DNA from: Burkholderiales bacterium
GTDB taxonomy: Bacteria; Pseudomonadota; Gammaproteobacteria; Burkholderiales; Burkholderiaceae
Direction: 5' to 3'
Length of the DNA stretch: 5,842 nt
Assembly (NCBI GenBank): GCA_947372535.1
Contig: CANBUA010000284.1
Coordinates: 1 to 5,842 of the forward strand
Shown: piece by piece, positions 1 through 5,842 of the stretch
Position numbering within the stretch: position 1 is the first letter of the stretch
How the letters are laid out: each line of letters opens with the position of its first letter
Position numbers and translations under genes: made by a program
The notes under the pieces: model-generated
Seen by the model: the letters and a program-made list of their open reading frames with translations, nothing else
The model's database searches: none
Told to the model about the DNA's origin: nothing

Positions 1-3000
1 TTGAGGTGGCGGATCTCGATCCCGCTGATCATGGCCGTGTAGTAAGGCGTCTTGTTGATCAGGTCCAGGGCGATGCCTTGGCCGCCGCTGGCCGTCACGT
101 TGTAGGTCAAGGCCAGGGCCTTGTTGTACGTGCCCGTCTGGGCGCGCACATCCACATCGGTGGCCACCGTCGCGCCGTTGAAGGCAATGTCGAACAGGCG
201 TTGGCCGGCCGGGATGTTGCTGTTCTCCACGAAGTGCAGCACGATCTGGTAATCGCCATCGGCCGTGGGCAGCCCGTAGCTCAGCTTGTTGCCCAGACCG
301 CTTGGCACGTAGCTGATGCTGCGGTACATCGAGGCAGGGCCGCTGTTGGCGCCCGTCGTGTCGATGGCCGTGTTCGCGTCGATGCTCGTGTAGTAATTGC
401 CGTAGGTGTCCGTGCGGTAGTTCTGCAGGCTCCAGCCGTCAGGGCTGGTGCCGCTGGCGCTGCTGTTGCCCGTGTCCAGCAAGGCGATCGTGTCCACCGG
501 CAGGAGGCCGGCGCTGCGCACCGTGATCGTCGTGGGCGTGCCCACTTCGACCTTCTCCAACCCGTTGGGGCCCAGCACCTGGATGACCGGGTTGGGGCTA
601 GCCGTGGCTTGGGCCGTGTTGCCGTAGGCGCCCAGGTCCACCCGGCCGCCGTTGCCGCTCGATGGGCTGCTGCCCAGGGGCTCGCGCATGAAGTTGCTGG
701 CCGGGTCACCCCGGTCCACCGCCACCGAGCCGCTTTGCAGGTGGGCGTCGTCGTCCTGGCCGAAGTCACCGGTTACCTGCTCGATGCGCACCGCATCGGC
801 CAGCACCCAGCTGTTGTTGGCCACGTTGTCCAGCACCACCTTGAGCACCCCGCCGCTGACCTTGACGATCATGCTGGGGCGCCAGTTGCTGCCGGCGTCG
901 GTGAAGTCGCCCGTCTGCGGGGTGCTGTACTGGCTGACTTGCGCCTGGCCCACGGCCTTGGCGCCGTCGTAGGCCGTGTACACCGCGTTGGTGTTGACGT
1001 AGGCGTTGTTGATGTAGCCGCCCGCCGGCCACGTGGTGGCGATGCGGTAGTAGCCATCGGCCAGGCCGGTAAAACTCCAACTGGCCTGCGTCGTGCTGGC
1101 CTGGCCATTGCCGTTGCCCGCCTGCGAGGCGCTGCCCGTGGCGGTGATGAAGCTGTCGGCGCCCCGGCCCGTGCTCTGGGCCGTCCAGGCGCCGGTCTTG
1201 GCAAAGCCCGCATCGCCATCGTCGAGAATGCGCACGCTGGCGTTGACCGTGCTGGCGTTCCAGCCCAGGGTGTTGTCGGCCCCGTCCAGGTCCACGAATC
1301 TGGCGTCCCCGCTCAAGCTGTGCTGGTCCATGCCCAGCTCGTAGAACCAGTCCGTGCGCGTGGCAAAGGCGTGGCTCTCCCACAAGCCCACCTTGCTGGC
1401 GTTGCTCAGCATGAACAGGTTGTAGTCGCTGGCAAAATCCTGCTCGCTGTCGGGCGCGACCTTGATCGCGTACCCGCCCGAGCTCACGTTGATGATGTTG
1501 TTGAGGATGCGCACGTTGCGCGAGTTGTTCTGCACCACGATGCCGTCCGAGGCGGTGGCGATGATGGTGTTGTTCTCGATGCGCGGCAGGTTGCTGCCGT
1601 TGGCAAAGCCCCCATCGATCAGGACGGCGGCCCCCGTGTTGGCCTCGATCAGGTTGTTGCGTACCGTGTTCTCGTAGTAGCCGATGCGCACGCCCACGCC
1701 GTTGCCGTAGACGCGGTTGCCCTCGATGGTGGCAAAGCCGCCCGAGTACACGCCAAACTCCTTGTTGGCATAGACGCGGTTGTCCTTGGCCAGCGCGTTG
1801 TAGACGTAGATGCCCGTGCCCTCGTTGCCCCAGACCGTGTTGCCGATGGCTTGCGCGCCGCTGTTGACGCTCATGCCGCTGTGGTTGACGGTTTGGCCCC
1901 ACACCTCGTTGCCGCGCGCCAGGGTGGCGTCGCCGTTGATGGTCAAGCCTTCGCCCAGGTTGTCGAACACCCGGTTGTTCTCGATCACCGACAGGCTGGC
2001 TGCCCCACCCGAGGCCCCGCCGCTGATGCCGCCCGAGCTGTTGCCATACACGTCGTTGCCGATGACGTGGGCTCGCGTGCTCGATTCCAGGCCCCAGTAA
2101 CCGTTGCGCCAGAAGCTGTTGCCACTGACCGTGGCGTCCGTGCCCGCCAGCCATGCACCGTCCTGGCCATTGAGGTAGACCTGCGAGCCGCTCAGGGTGA
2201 AGAACTCGTTGCTCGTGTCGATCGAGATGCCGCGCGCCGCGTTGCCGTAGATGCTGCTCTCGGAGACCGTCACCCGGTCGCTGTCTGCGCTCGTGCCGGC
2301 CACGATGCCGTACTGGCCGCCCGTGATGTTCAGGTGGCTCAGCTTGACGTCGTCGGCGCCTTGGAACTCGAACACATAGGCGCCTGAGTTCGTGTTGCCT
2401 CGGTTCAGGATCGTTGAATGGCCTGCTTGCGAAGCGCCTCGGATCTCAATGCCGCTGTCTTGGGCCGTCACGAAGATGTTGGTGCCCAAGTTGTAGGTGC
2501 CGCTGTCGACCAGGATGATGTCGCCCGCATTGAGGTCATAGCTGTCCAGCACTGAGCGGATCGAGGCCTTGGGCTTGTCTGGCGTGAGACCATCATTGGC
2601 ATCGCTGCCCGCTGCTGTGGCGTACTCGTCGCCCGTCAATGCGTTGTCGTTGACGTAGTAATAGTGGATGGGCGAGAGCACGGCGAACACGCCGTCCGAC
2701 ACATCTTTGACCGCCGGCGTGGCGACCGAGGTGATGCGGATCTCGTAGTTGGCCGCCGGCACGAAGACCGCGCCATCGACCAGCCAGTTGTAGCTGCCGT
2801 CGTTGGCCTCGTTGCTGGACAAGGTGACGAAATTGGCCTGCCCTGCCCCACGGTATTCAATGTTGACATTGCCCGCAAACCCGAAAGAACGCCAGCGGAT
2901 TTCGCTGGTGCTGTTTTGGCCGATCCGCTCGCCGCCATTGGGCGAGAGGATGGTGATGTACTGACTCGGGCTGCGGCCGGCCTGGGCCGTGTTGCCATAA

Positions 3001-5842
3001 GCGCCGATGTTGATGTAGCCACCATTGGAGGCCGGCTCGTTCGCGTAAGCGTCACTGGCGCGGCCACGGTCGATCAGCACCGATTGCGTGATCACGTTCA
3101 CCGAGGCCACGGGCGAGATCATGACCGGCAGGTTGGTGACCGCGTTCTTGACGGGTGCCAGGCCGCTGCCGCCCTTGAAGCCGCCGTACAGGCTGGACTC
3201 ATGGAAATCATCGTCACGGCCATCTTGCGCATCGTTGACGTAGCCGAGCTGGTTGTCGGCGCCATCGATGTCACCCCAACCGGGAGATGCAAACAGGCTG
3301 TTGGCATCCGTGAAGGACGCGCTACGCCAGGCGTTCAGGCTGGTGCGATCGACGCCCTGCCATTGCCCCAGGTTGCCGCCGATGCTCGGAACAAACAGGT
3401 TGTAATCAGACGCGAAGCCCTGTTGGCTGTTCGCATTGACGCCCAGCGCATAGCCGTTTTCGGCGCCCAGGACGTTGTTGTAGAGGCTGACGTTGGTCGC
3501 GCTGTCCAGGCGCACGGCATCGCCCGCGCGCTGGTAGACGGAGTTGTTGATGAAGGTCAGCTTGTCGCCGGTGATCAGCACGCCACCCTGCGTGTTGGCG
3601 TAGACGACGTTGTTGCGCGCCGTGCGTGGCGTGTTGTTGTAGGCGTAGGTGCGCAGACCCAGGCCATTGGAATAAATGACGTTGCCAATGGCATCGGAGT
3701 TCTCCGCGCGCACGCCGTCGTTCGTGTTGGCATAGACGCGGTTGTTTTCGATGCTGCTGAACCAGCCGTAGACACCCCAGGTGTTGTCATCGACCACATT
3801 GGACTGGACGGTCACATTGCTGTAGCCATAGATGCCCCAGGCGCCATTGGCGTGGTGCCCATAAACGGTGTTGCCTGCCACGGTGACGCCGTAATAGGCA
3901 TAAATGCCGCCATCGCGGTTGTTGTAGACGCGGTTGCCGTTGTTCTTGGACAAGTCGGTGTCGCCCACCGTGGTCACGGCGCTGCCGGTGTTGTTGCTCA
4001 CGTAAAGGCCGGCGCGATTGTCGTACGAGACGTTGCGCTGGATCAGTGCGGCACCGCTGCTGCTGAAGGCAAAGCCCCAGTCCAAGTTGGCGTAGGCCGT
4101 GTTGTTGGTAGCCGCGTTGAGGCGGCCCGTCACCGTGACCCCAGTCTTGAGATTGTCGTGGGCCGTCGAGTTGCTCAGCGTGTCGATGGTGCCGTTGACG
4201 ATGATGCCGTGGCCGCCGTTGTTGAAGCTGACCAGGTGGTCGAGGTCTCCGAACGGGGCGTTGGTGTCGATGGCGATGCCGTCTTGCAAATGGCCGGAAG
4301 CCGTGATGTAGGAGGCGCTGAAGCTGTCCGATCCATCGTGCACGAACAGGCCACGGTTAGCGTCCTCCAGCGTCAAGTGGTTGACGCTGACGAAGTCTGC
4401 ATCGTCCAGGTCGATGAGCGCGCGTGTCCTGTCGCCCGGGATGGCCGGGAAGAGCTTGGCGATCTTGCTCACATCGACCGGACCAGTGATGGTGAAACCC
4501 TCGTCCAGGCCCATGCCTGGGCCGGCCACCAGGCTCACATCGTTGCTGCCCGAGACCGCGATCGGGTCGATCATCGGGTAGTTGCCGGTGTCCACGTACA
4601 AGGTGTCGCCCGCCTTGAGGTCATAGGCGCGGAACACATTGACCGGATTGGGCTTGGGCGCATCTGGCGTCTTGCCGGTGTTGCGGTTGTCGCCGATGGC
4701 GTTGGGCGTGTAGGCATCGCCCACGTTGCTGTTGTCATCGACGTAGTACTTGGTGCCGTCTTCGGGCACGCTGAAAGTTTCCTGGCTGCGGTCGATGACC
4801 TCGGGCGCCTGGACCAGGGAGACCTGGATGCGCAGGCCCTTCGTGCCGAAGTTGATGCTGCTGTTACCGGGAATCCAGATGAACTCGCCATCGTCGGCCG
4901 TGCCGGCGGTGAGGTTGGCCACGAACTTCGGACCATCGACCGTGTCCTGGACCAGGTCGATTCGCACCAGCGAGTTGCTGGTGTTGTTGACGGTTTCCCA
5001 ACGCACGGCCAGGGGTTCGTTCTTCTCCCAGTCGGTGTACATGTCGGGGAAGCGCAGCATGATCTTGCGCGCGGTCGGGTTGCCGACCTCGTGCGTGCCG
5101 CCACCGAAGGCGCCCAGGTTGGGCACATAGGCATCGGCCACGGCGTACACAAAGGCGTTGTCCACCCAGACGTCGTTGCTGCCACCACTGTTGCGATCGG
5201 CGTCCACACGCAGCACGGCAAAGCGCGAACCCACTGGGATGGTCACGCGGCCACTGACCAGTTCCCAGCGGCCATCGGTGTTCTGCGCGTTGAGCACCTG
5301 CTGGCGGATCAGGGTGCCGCCGGCATCGAGGAACTTGATGGTGACCGTGCCCGCATCGCGCGGGTCTTCGGAGGCTGTGCGAAGGCGCGCCCCGAAGGTC
5401 AGGTCTTGCAGACCCGAATCCAGCAGGGCAGCCGGCAAGCCTGCCGTCAACAGATTGATGTTCTGCTCGGCAAAACCTTGTTCGATGTTGCCCGGGCTGA
5501 AGTACTGGCTGCCCTCGTAGGCAGACGGATTGCTGCTCTTGATGGCACCACCGGCGTTGACGGACCAGCCCTGCGTGCCGTTGACGATGTTCTCGAAGCC
5601 GGGGTTGGTGATGAGGTTGACGCCATAGGATGGCGGCACGGTCTGGTCCAGCGCGGCGTTGGCGGCCTCGATGTCAGGGCTGGTGAAGCGCAAGCCAGCC
5701 GTGGTGTCGAACAGGCGGAAATCACCGCGTGCCGCGTCCATGAACTGTGGCTTGGCCCAGGCGGGATTGACCACGGTCGCGCCGATGGAGTGCAGGTCGA
5801 AGCGAGCCACGTCGGCCTGCCAGTCCAGCACATCGGTGAAGT
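1..5842 (-). CDS. Giant modular right-handed beta-helix protein with carbohydrate-binding-type domains (partial, open at both ends)
   Basis: A single minus-strand frame (codons at 5840-5838 down to 5-3) has no stop across 1,946 codons and reads as coherent protein throughout. Start and stop codons both lie outside, so the full protein is larger. Visible order: tail of an earlier module, jelly roll, Ig-like 1, beta-helix 1, Ig-like 2, beta-helix 2, golvesin-like insert, Ig-like 3 fragment, malectin-like domain. I found no cysteine, few lysines, and many Asn, Gly, Thr and Asp, as is common in large exported proteins of Gram-negative bacteria. No membrane segment, signal peptide, RTX nonapeptide or sorting signal falls inside the window; these would lie at the missing ends. 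From the families present, I infer an extracellular glycan-binding or matrix role. An active polysaccharide lyase or epimerase cannot be excluded, but I see no catalytic signature. The reading frame is certain, the general class is well supported, and the exact function is unknown. Confidence 0.93.
3..491 (-). other. Malectin-like carbohydrate-binding domain (res. 1784-1946, cut at its C-terminus)
   Basis: The first strand is IALLDTGNSSASG with Trp1803 following, then TYGNYYTSID, then MYRSISYVPSG. The core DGDYQIVLHFVE (1861-1872), GQRLFDIAFNG (1879-1889) and AMISGIEI (1936-1943) match the malectin pattern 'Y-x-V-x-L-H-F-x-E ... G-x-R-x-F-D-(I/V)-x-x-x-G ... (A)-x-(I)-S-G-I-E-(I/V)'. Malectin-type domains bind glucose-containing oligosaccharides in eukaryotes and occur as accessory domains in bacterial exported proteins. 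The last recognisable strand lies just inside the window, so nearly the whole domain is present. The ligand is unknown. Confidence 0.85.
492..605 (-). other. Shortened Ig-like segment 3 (res. 1746-1783)
   Basis: After GAYGNTAQA comes PVIQVLGPNGLE (1751-1762), the counterpart of YITILSPNGGE in Ig-like domain 2, followed by VEVGTPTTITVRSAG. The second half of the fold, including both conserved tryptophans and the closing F-x-V strand, is absent. The chain runs directly into the malectin-like domain instead. It may be a truncated Ig-like domain or simply a linker that keeps the first strands. Confidence 0.5.
606..773 (-). other. Second half of the module 2 tail, with DDD, DRG and GAYGNTAQA motifs (res. 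1690-1745)
   Basis: The tail resumes after the golvesin-like insert with GQDDDAHLQSGSVAVDRGD (DDD at 1696-1698, DRG at 1709-1711), then MREPLGSS, then NGGRVDLGAYGNTAQA (GAYGNTAQA at 1737-1745). It parallels residues 874-954 of module 1 but is shorter between DDD and DRG (13 residues compared with 48). 'S-V-A-V-D-R-G-D' is a typical 'S-P-A-I-D-x-G-D' closing motif of bacterial beta-helix proteins. Confidence 0.7.
774..1235 (-). other. Golvesin / xanthan-lyase-type beta-sandwich domain inserted in the module tail (res. 1536-1689)
   Basis: The start VRILDDGDAGFAKTGAW (1536-1552) is the family's 'I-x-D-D-G-D-A-G-F-x-x-x-G-x-W' signature. The middle has ASWSFTGLADGYYRIATTWP, matching 'A-x-W-x-F-x-x-L-x-x-G-x-Y-x-V-x-x-T-W'. 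The end has GGVLKVVLDN and SWVLADAVRIEQV, matching the closing '(V/L)-x-ADAVRIE' strand. Length is about 154 residues. Domains of this type occur on polysaccharide-degrading enzymes and large surface proteins and are thought to help bind polysaccharide. It sits exactly between the DGADN and DDD motifs, which are adjacent in module 1. Confidence 0.85.
1236..1412 (-). other. First half of the module 2 tail, with DGADN motif (res. 1477-1535)
   Basis: After DYNLF the chain passes through TDWFYELGMDQHSLSGDARFVDLDGADNTLGW, with DGADN at 1519-1523. The DYNLF-to-DGADN distance is 47 residues, identical to module 1. In module 1 the next conserved acidic block (DDD) follows ten residues after the LG of DGADN-x-LG; here a golvesin-like domain intervenes first. 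The D-A-R-F-V-D piece is the standard closing strand of such helices. Confidence 0.7.
1413..2669 (-). other. Right-handed parallel beta-helix domain 2 (PbH1-type repeats; res. 1058-1476)
   Basis: The cap HYYYVNDN (1059-1066) is followed by GSDANDGLTPDKPKAS and SYDLNAGDIILVDSGTY (to residue 1116). This is a stronger match than helix 1 to the common bacterial entry 'Y-V-N-D ... G-x-D-x-N-D-G-x-x-P-x-x-P-K-A-S ... GD-I-x-x-V-D-x-G-T-Y'. Coil asparagines sit at 1241, 1262, 1289, 1311, 1334, 1354, 1375, 1396, 1424 and 1448, with spacing of 20-28. Coils read NDVYGNSSGGI, NTVWGNEGTGIYVY and NRVYANKEFGVY. The helix ends in DFASDYNLF (1468-1476), matching GFASDYNLF of helix 1. Codons here end in G or C more strictly than in helix 1. 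No catalytic motif is visible. Confidence 0.87.
2670..2960 (-). other. Ig-like beta-sandwich 2, Kre9/KNH-type (res. 961-1057)
   Basis: The domain opens with YITILSPNGGE (961-971), continues with SEIRW (Trp983), NDGSYNWLV (Trp1019) and ANYEIRITS, and closes with FAVLSP. This is the best match in the window to the Kre9/KNH-like Ig domain pattern 'I-x-SPNGGE-x-x-x-G ... I-x-W ... G-x-x-x-W-x-V ... Y-x-I-x-I-x-S'. Length is about 97 residues, normal for this fold. It links the tail of module 1 to the cap of beta-helix 2, which starts immediately after it (HYYYVNDN). Confidence 0.78.
2979..3392 (-). other. Conserved tail of beta-helix module 1 with DGADN, DDD, DRG and GAYGNTAQA motifs (res. 817-954)
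   Basis: After DYNLF the chain passes through DIDGADNQLGY (DGADN at 859-863), then GRDDDFH (DDD at 876-878), then LIDRGRASDAY (DRG at 924-926), and ends in NGGYINIGAYGNTAQA (GAYGNTAQA at 946-954). The acidic DGADN and DDD segments look like possible calcium-binding turns, but that is inference. The distance from DYNLF to DGADN is 47 residues, the same as in module 2. Here DGADN and DDD are close together with no inserted domain. About 35 extra residues, including SLYGGFKGGSGLAPVKN, lie between DDD and DRG and are absent from module 2. Confidence 0.7.
2979..4745 (-). repeat. Tandem protein module, copy 1 (res. 366-954)
   Basis: This is the first of two full copies of a unit made of cap, beta-helix, DYNLF, DGADN, DDD, DRG and GAYGNTAQA. 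Shared landmarks with copy 2: Y-V-D-D-N at 366 (1062 in copy 2), A-G-D at 410-412 (1105-1107), DYNLF at 812 (1472), DGADN at 859 (1519), DRG at 924 (1709) and GAYGNTAQA at 946 (1737). Helix coils themselves are diverged, and synonymous sites differ even at identical peptides, so the duplication is old or the copies were acquired separately. Confidence 0.7.
3393..4751 (-). other. Right-handed parallel beta-helix domain 1 (PbH1-type repeats; res. 364-816)
   Basis: The cap starts with KYYVDDN (364-370) and runs to YDLKAGDTLYVDTGNY (406-421), the typical entry to pectate-lyase-like bacterial helices, where 'GDT-x-YVD-x-G-x-Y' forms the first coil. A ladder of coils follows, each with an Asn before a short hydrophobic strand. 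The Asn positions are 580, 603, 636, 657, 681, 700, 720, 744, 766 and 789, with spacing mostly 19-24 and one larger gap at 603-636 (a loop containing SNNTGSAVTT). Typical coils read NRVYANT-x-x-GV and NTVYGHH-x-x-GAWGIY. The domain closes with GFASDYNLF (808-816). The fold is well supported. I see no catalytic signature of lyases or alginate epimerases, so a structural or binding role is as likely as an enzymatic one. Confidence 0.85.
4761..5114 (-). other. Ig-like beta-sandwich 1, Kre9/KNH-type (res. 243-360)
   Basis: It begins at a joint reading PNLGAFGG (240-247), the counterpart of the GAYGNTAQA joints further on. Hallmarks of the Kre9/KNH-like Ig domain follow: 'PLAVRWE' with Trp281, then 'DDGEFIWIP' with Trp322, then a strand 'LRIQVSL' and the closing 'ETFSVPE'. 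The second Ig-like domain (res. 961-1057) has the same landmarks, with its two Trp residues 36 apart compared with 41 here. Such domains usually serve as spacers or glycan-contacting modules in large exported proteins. The domain leads directly into the N-terminal cap of beta-helix 1. Confidence 0.65.
5142..5618 (-). other. Jelly-roll carbohydrate-binding-like domain (CBM4/9/22- or galactose-binding-like; res. 75-233)
   Basis: The domain opens with NLITNPGFE (res. 75-83) followed by G-W at 91-92, the classic first strand of CBM4/9/22-type and galactose-binding-like jelly rolls. It ends with VWVDNAFVYA (about 224-233), the usual last strand of these folds. In between are alternating beta-rich segments such as LTFGARLRT and GTVTIKFLDAGG. 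The length of about 160 residues fits the fold. The family binds glycan chains or ends, but no ligand can be assigned from sequence. It sits between the earlier module's tail and a GAFGG joint equivalent to the later GAYGNTAQA joints, so it looks like a cassette placed at a module boundary. Confidence 0.72.
5619..5840 (-). other. C-terminal tail of a preceding beta-helix module (domain, res. 1-74)
   Basis: This stretch carries the segment that often closes bacterial beta-helix repeats: a Trp-containing start (FTDVLDWQ), then PQFMDAARGDFRL at about residues 31-43, then FTSPDIEAANAAL. It corresponds to the common 'P-x-F-V-D-x-x-x-G-D-F-R-L ... S-P-A-I-D' pattern that follows the last helical coil. 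It shows that at least one more beta-helix module lies upstream, beyond position 5842. Its wording differs from the DGADN-type tails of the two later modules, so this module is a different subtype or more diverged. Confidence 0.7.

Larger units (their letters stand above)
606..2657 (-). repeat. Tandem protein module, copy 2, carrying the golvesin-like insert (res. 1062-1745)
   Basis: This copy has the same landmark order as copy 1 but is about 95 residues longer. It gains roughly 160 residues between DGADN and DDD (the golvesin-like domain). It loses about 35 residues between DDD and DRG, and its helix is about 36 residues shorter from cap to DYNLF. Confidence 0.7.

Noticed and set aside
766..2154. 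A 462-codon minus-strand frame rich in Gln, Arg and Gly
   Set aside because: It is a frame-shifted reading of the real gene's Asn/Gly/Ala codons in helix 2 and the golvesin-like region. It is low complexity, has no recognisable fold, and overlaps strongly supported domains in the correct frame.
6..2387. A 793-codon plus-strand open frame starting with ATG
   Set aside because: Its codons are in exact register with the minus-strand gene, so each is the reverse complement of a real codon. The Val/Ala/Arg/His-rich product simply mirrors Asn (AAC to GTT), Gly (GGC to GCC) and Ala codons. It stays open because the real gene has no TTA, CTA or TCA codon here; it ends at the first TCA (2385-2387). 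The product shows no domain.
1400..4100. Short recurring DNA words (for example around gttgttg and gccgtagacgcgg) suggesting a CRISPR array or DNA repeat
   Set aside because: They are imperfect, unevenly spaced and in frame, and they encode the N-x-V-Y-x-N coils of the beta-helices. There is no constant repeat with unique spacers.
3393..4751. Beta-helix 1 as a pectate lyase or alginate epimerase catalytic domain
   Set aside because: The fold is shared with those enzymes, but I could not find their catalytic signatures, such as a DPHE-type motif or the lyase Arg/Asp set. The fold alone does not support an enzyme name.
4750..5520. Plus-strand frames at 4750-5130 and 5158-5520
   Set aside because: Composition is shadow-like, no ribosome binding site or domain is visible, and the opposite strand is fully explained by the giant gene.
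4571..5833. Minus-strand frames at 5447-5833 and 4571-5221, rich in Arg, Ser, Thr and Pro
   Set aside because: They are out-of-frame shadows. The correct frame here reads through a jelly-roll and an Ig-like domain with clear motifs.

Overview
The whole window lies inside one giant protein-coding gene on the minus strand. Reading from position 5840 down to 3, one frame stays open for 1,946 codons with no stop. Its start codon lies beyond position 5842 and its stop beyond position 1, so both ends of the gene are missing. I see no intergenic DNA, RNA gene, mobile element, promoter or terminator. All other open frames on either strand are shadows of this gene. Residue numbers below count from the codon at 5838-5840 as residue 1, not from the true N-terminus.

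The product is a modular, probably secreted or surface-exposed protein built on right-handed parallel beta-helices. In protein order it contains: the tail of an earlier beta-helix module (res. 1-74); a jelly-roll domain resembling carbohydrate-binding modules (75-233); a small Ig-like domain of Kre9/KNH type (243-360); beta-helix 1 (364-816) and its conserved tail (817-954); a second Ig-like domain (961-1057); beta-helix 2 (1058-1476) and its tail, which is split by a golvesin/xanthan-lyase-type domain (1536-1689); a shortened third Ig-like segment (1746-1783); and a nearly complete malectin-like domain (1784-1946), cut by the window edge. The two full modules share motifs in the same order: Y-Y-V-[DN]-D-N, Y-D-L-x-A-G-D, DYNLF, DGADN, DDD, DRG and GAYGNTAQA. 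They therefore look like old tandem duplicates carrying different accessory domains.

The translation contains no cysteine by my reading, is rich in Asn, Gly, Ala, Thr and Asp, and has regular asparagine ladders in both helices. The likely role is binding or organising glycans outside the cell, as an adhesin, matrix protein or polysaccharide-processing protein. No catalytic motif is recognisable, so enzymatic function is unproven.

The DNA is GC-rich and codons mostly end in G or C (CTG, GGC, GCC, AAC, ACG). This fits a high-GC Gram-negative bacterium. A betaproteobacterium of the Burkholderiales type is a reasonable guess, but Planctomycetes and other groups with giant beta-helix proteins are not excluded.
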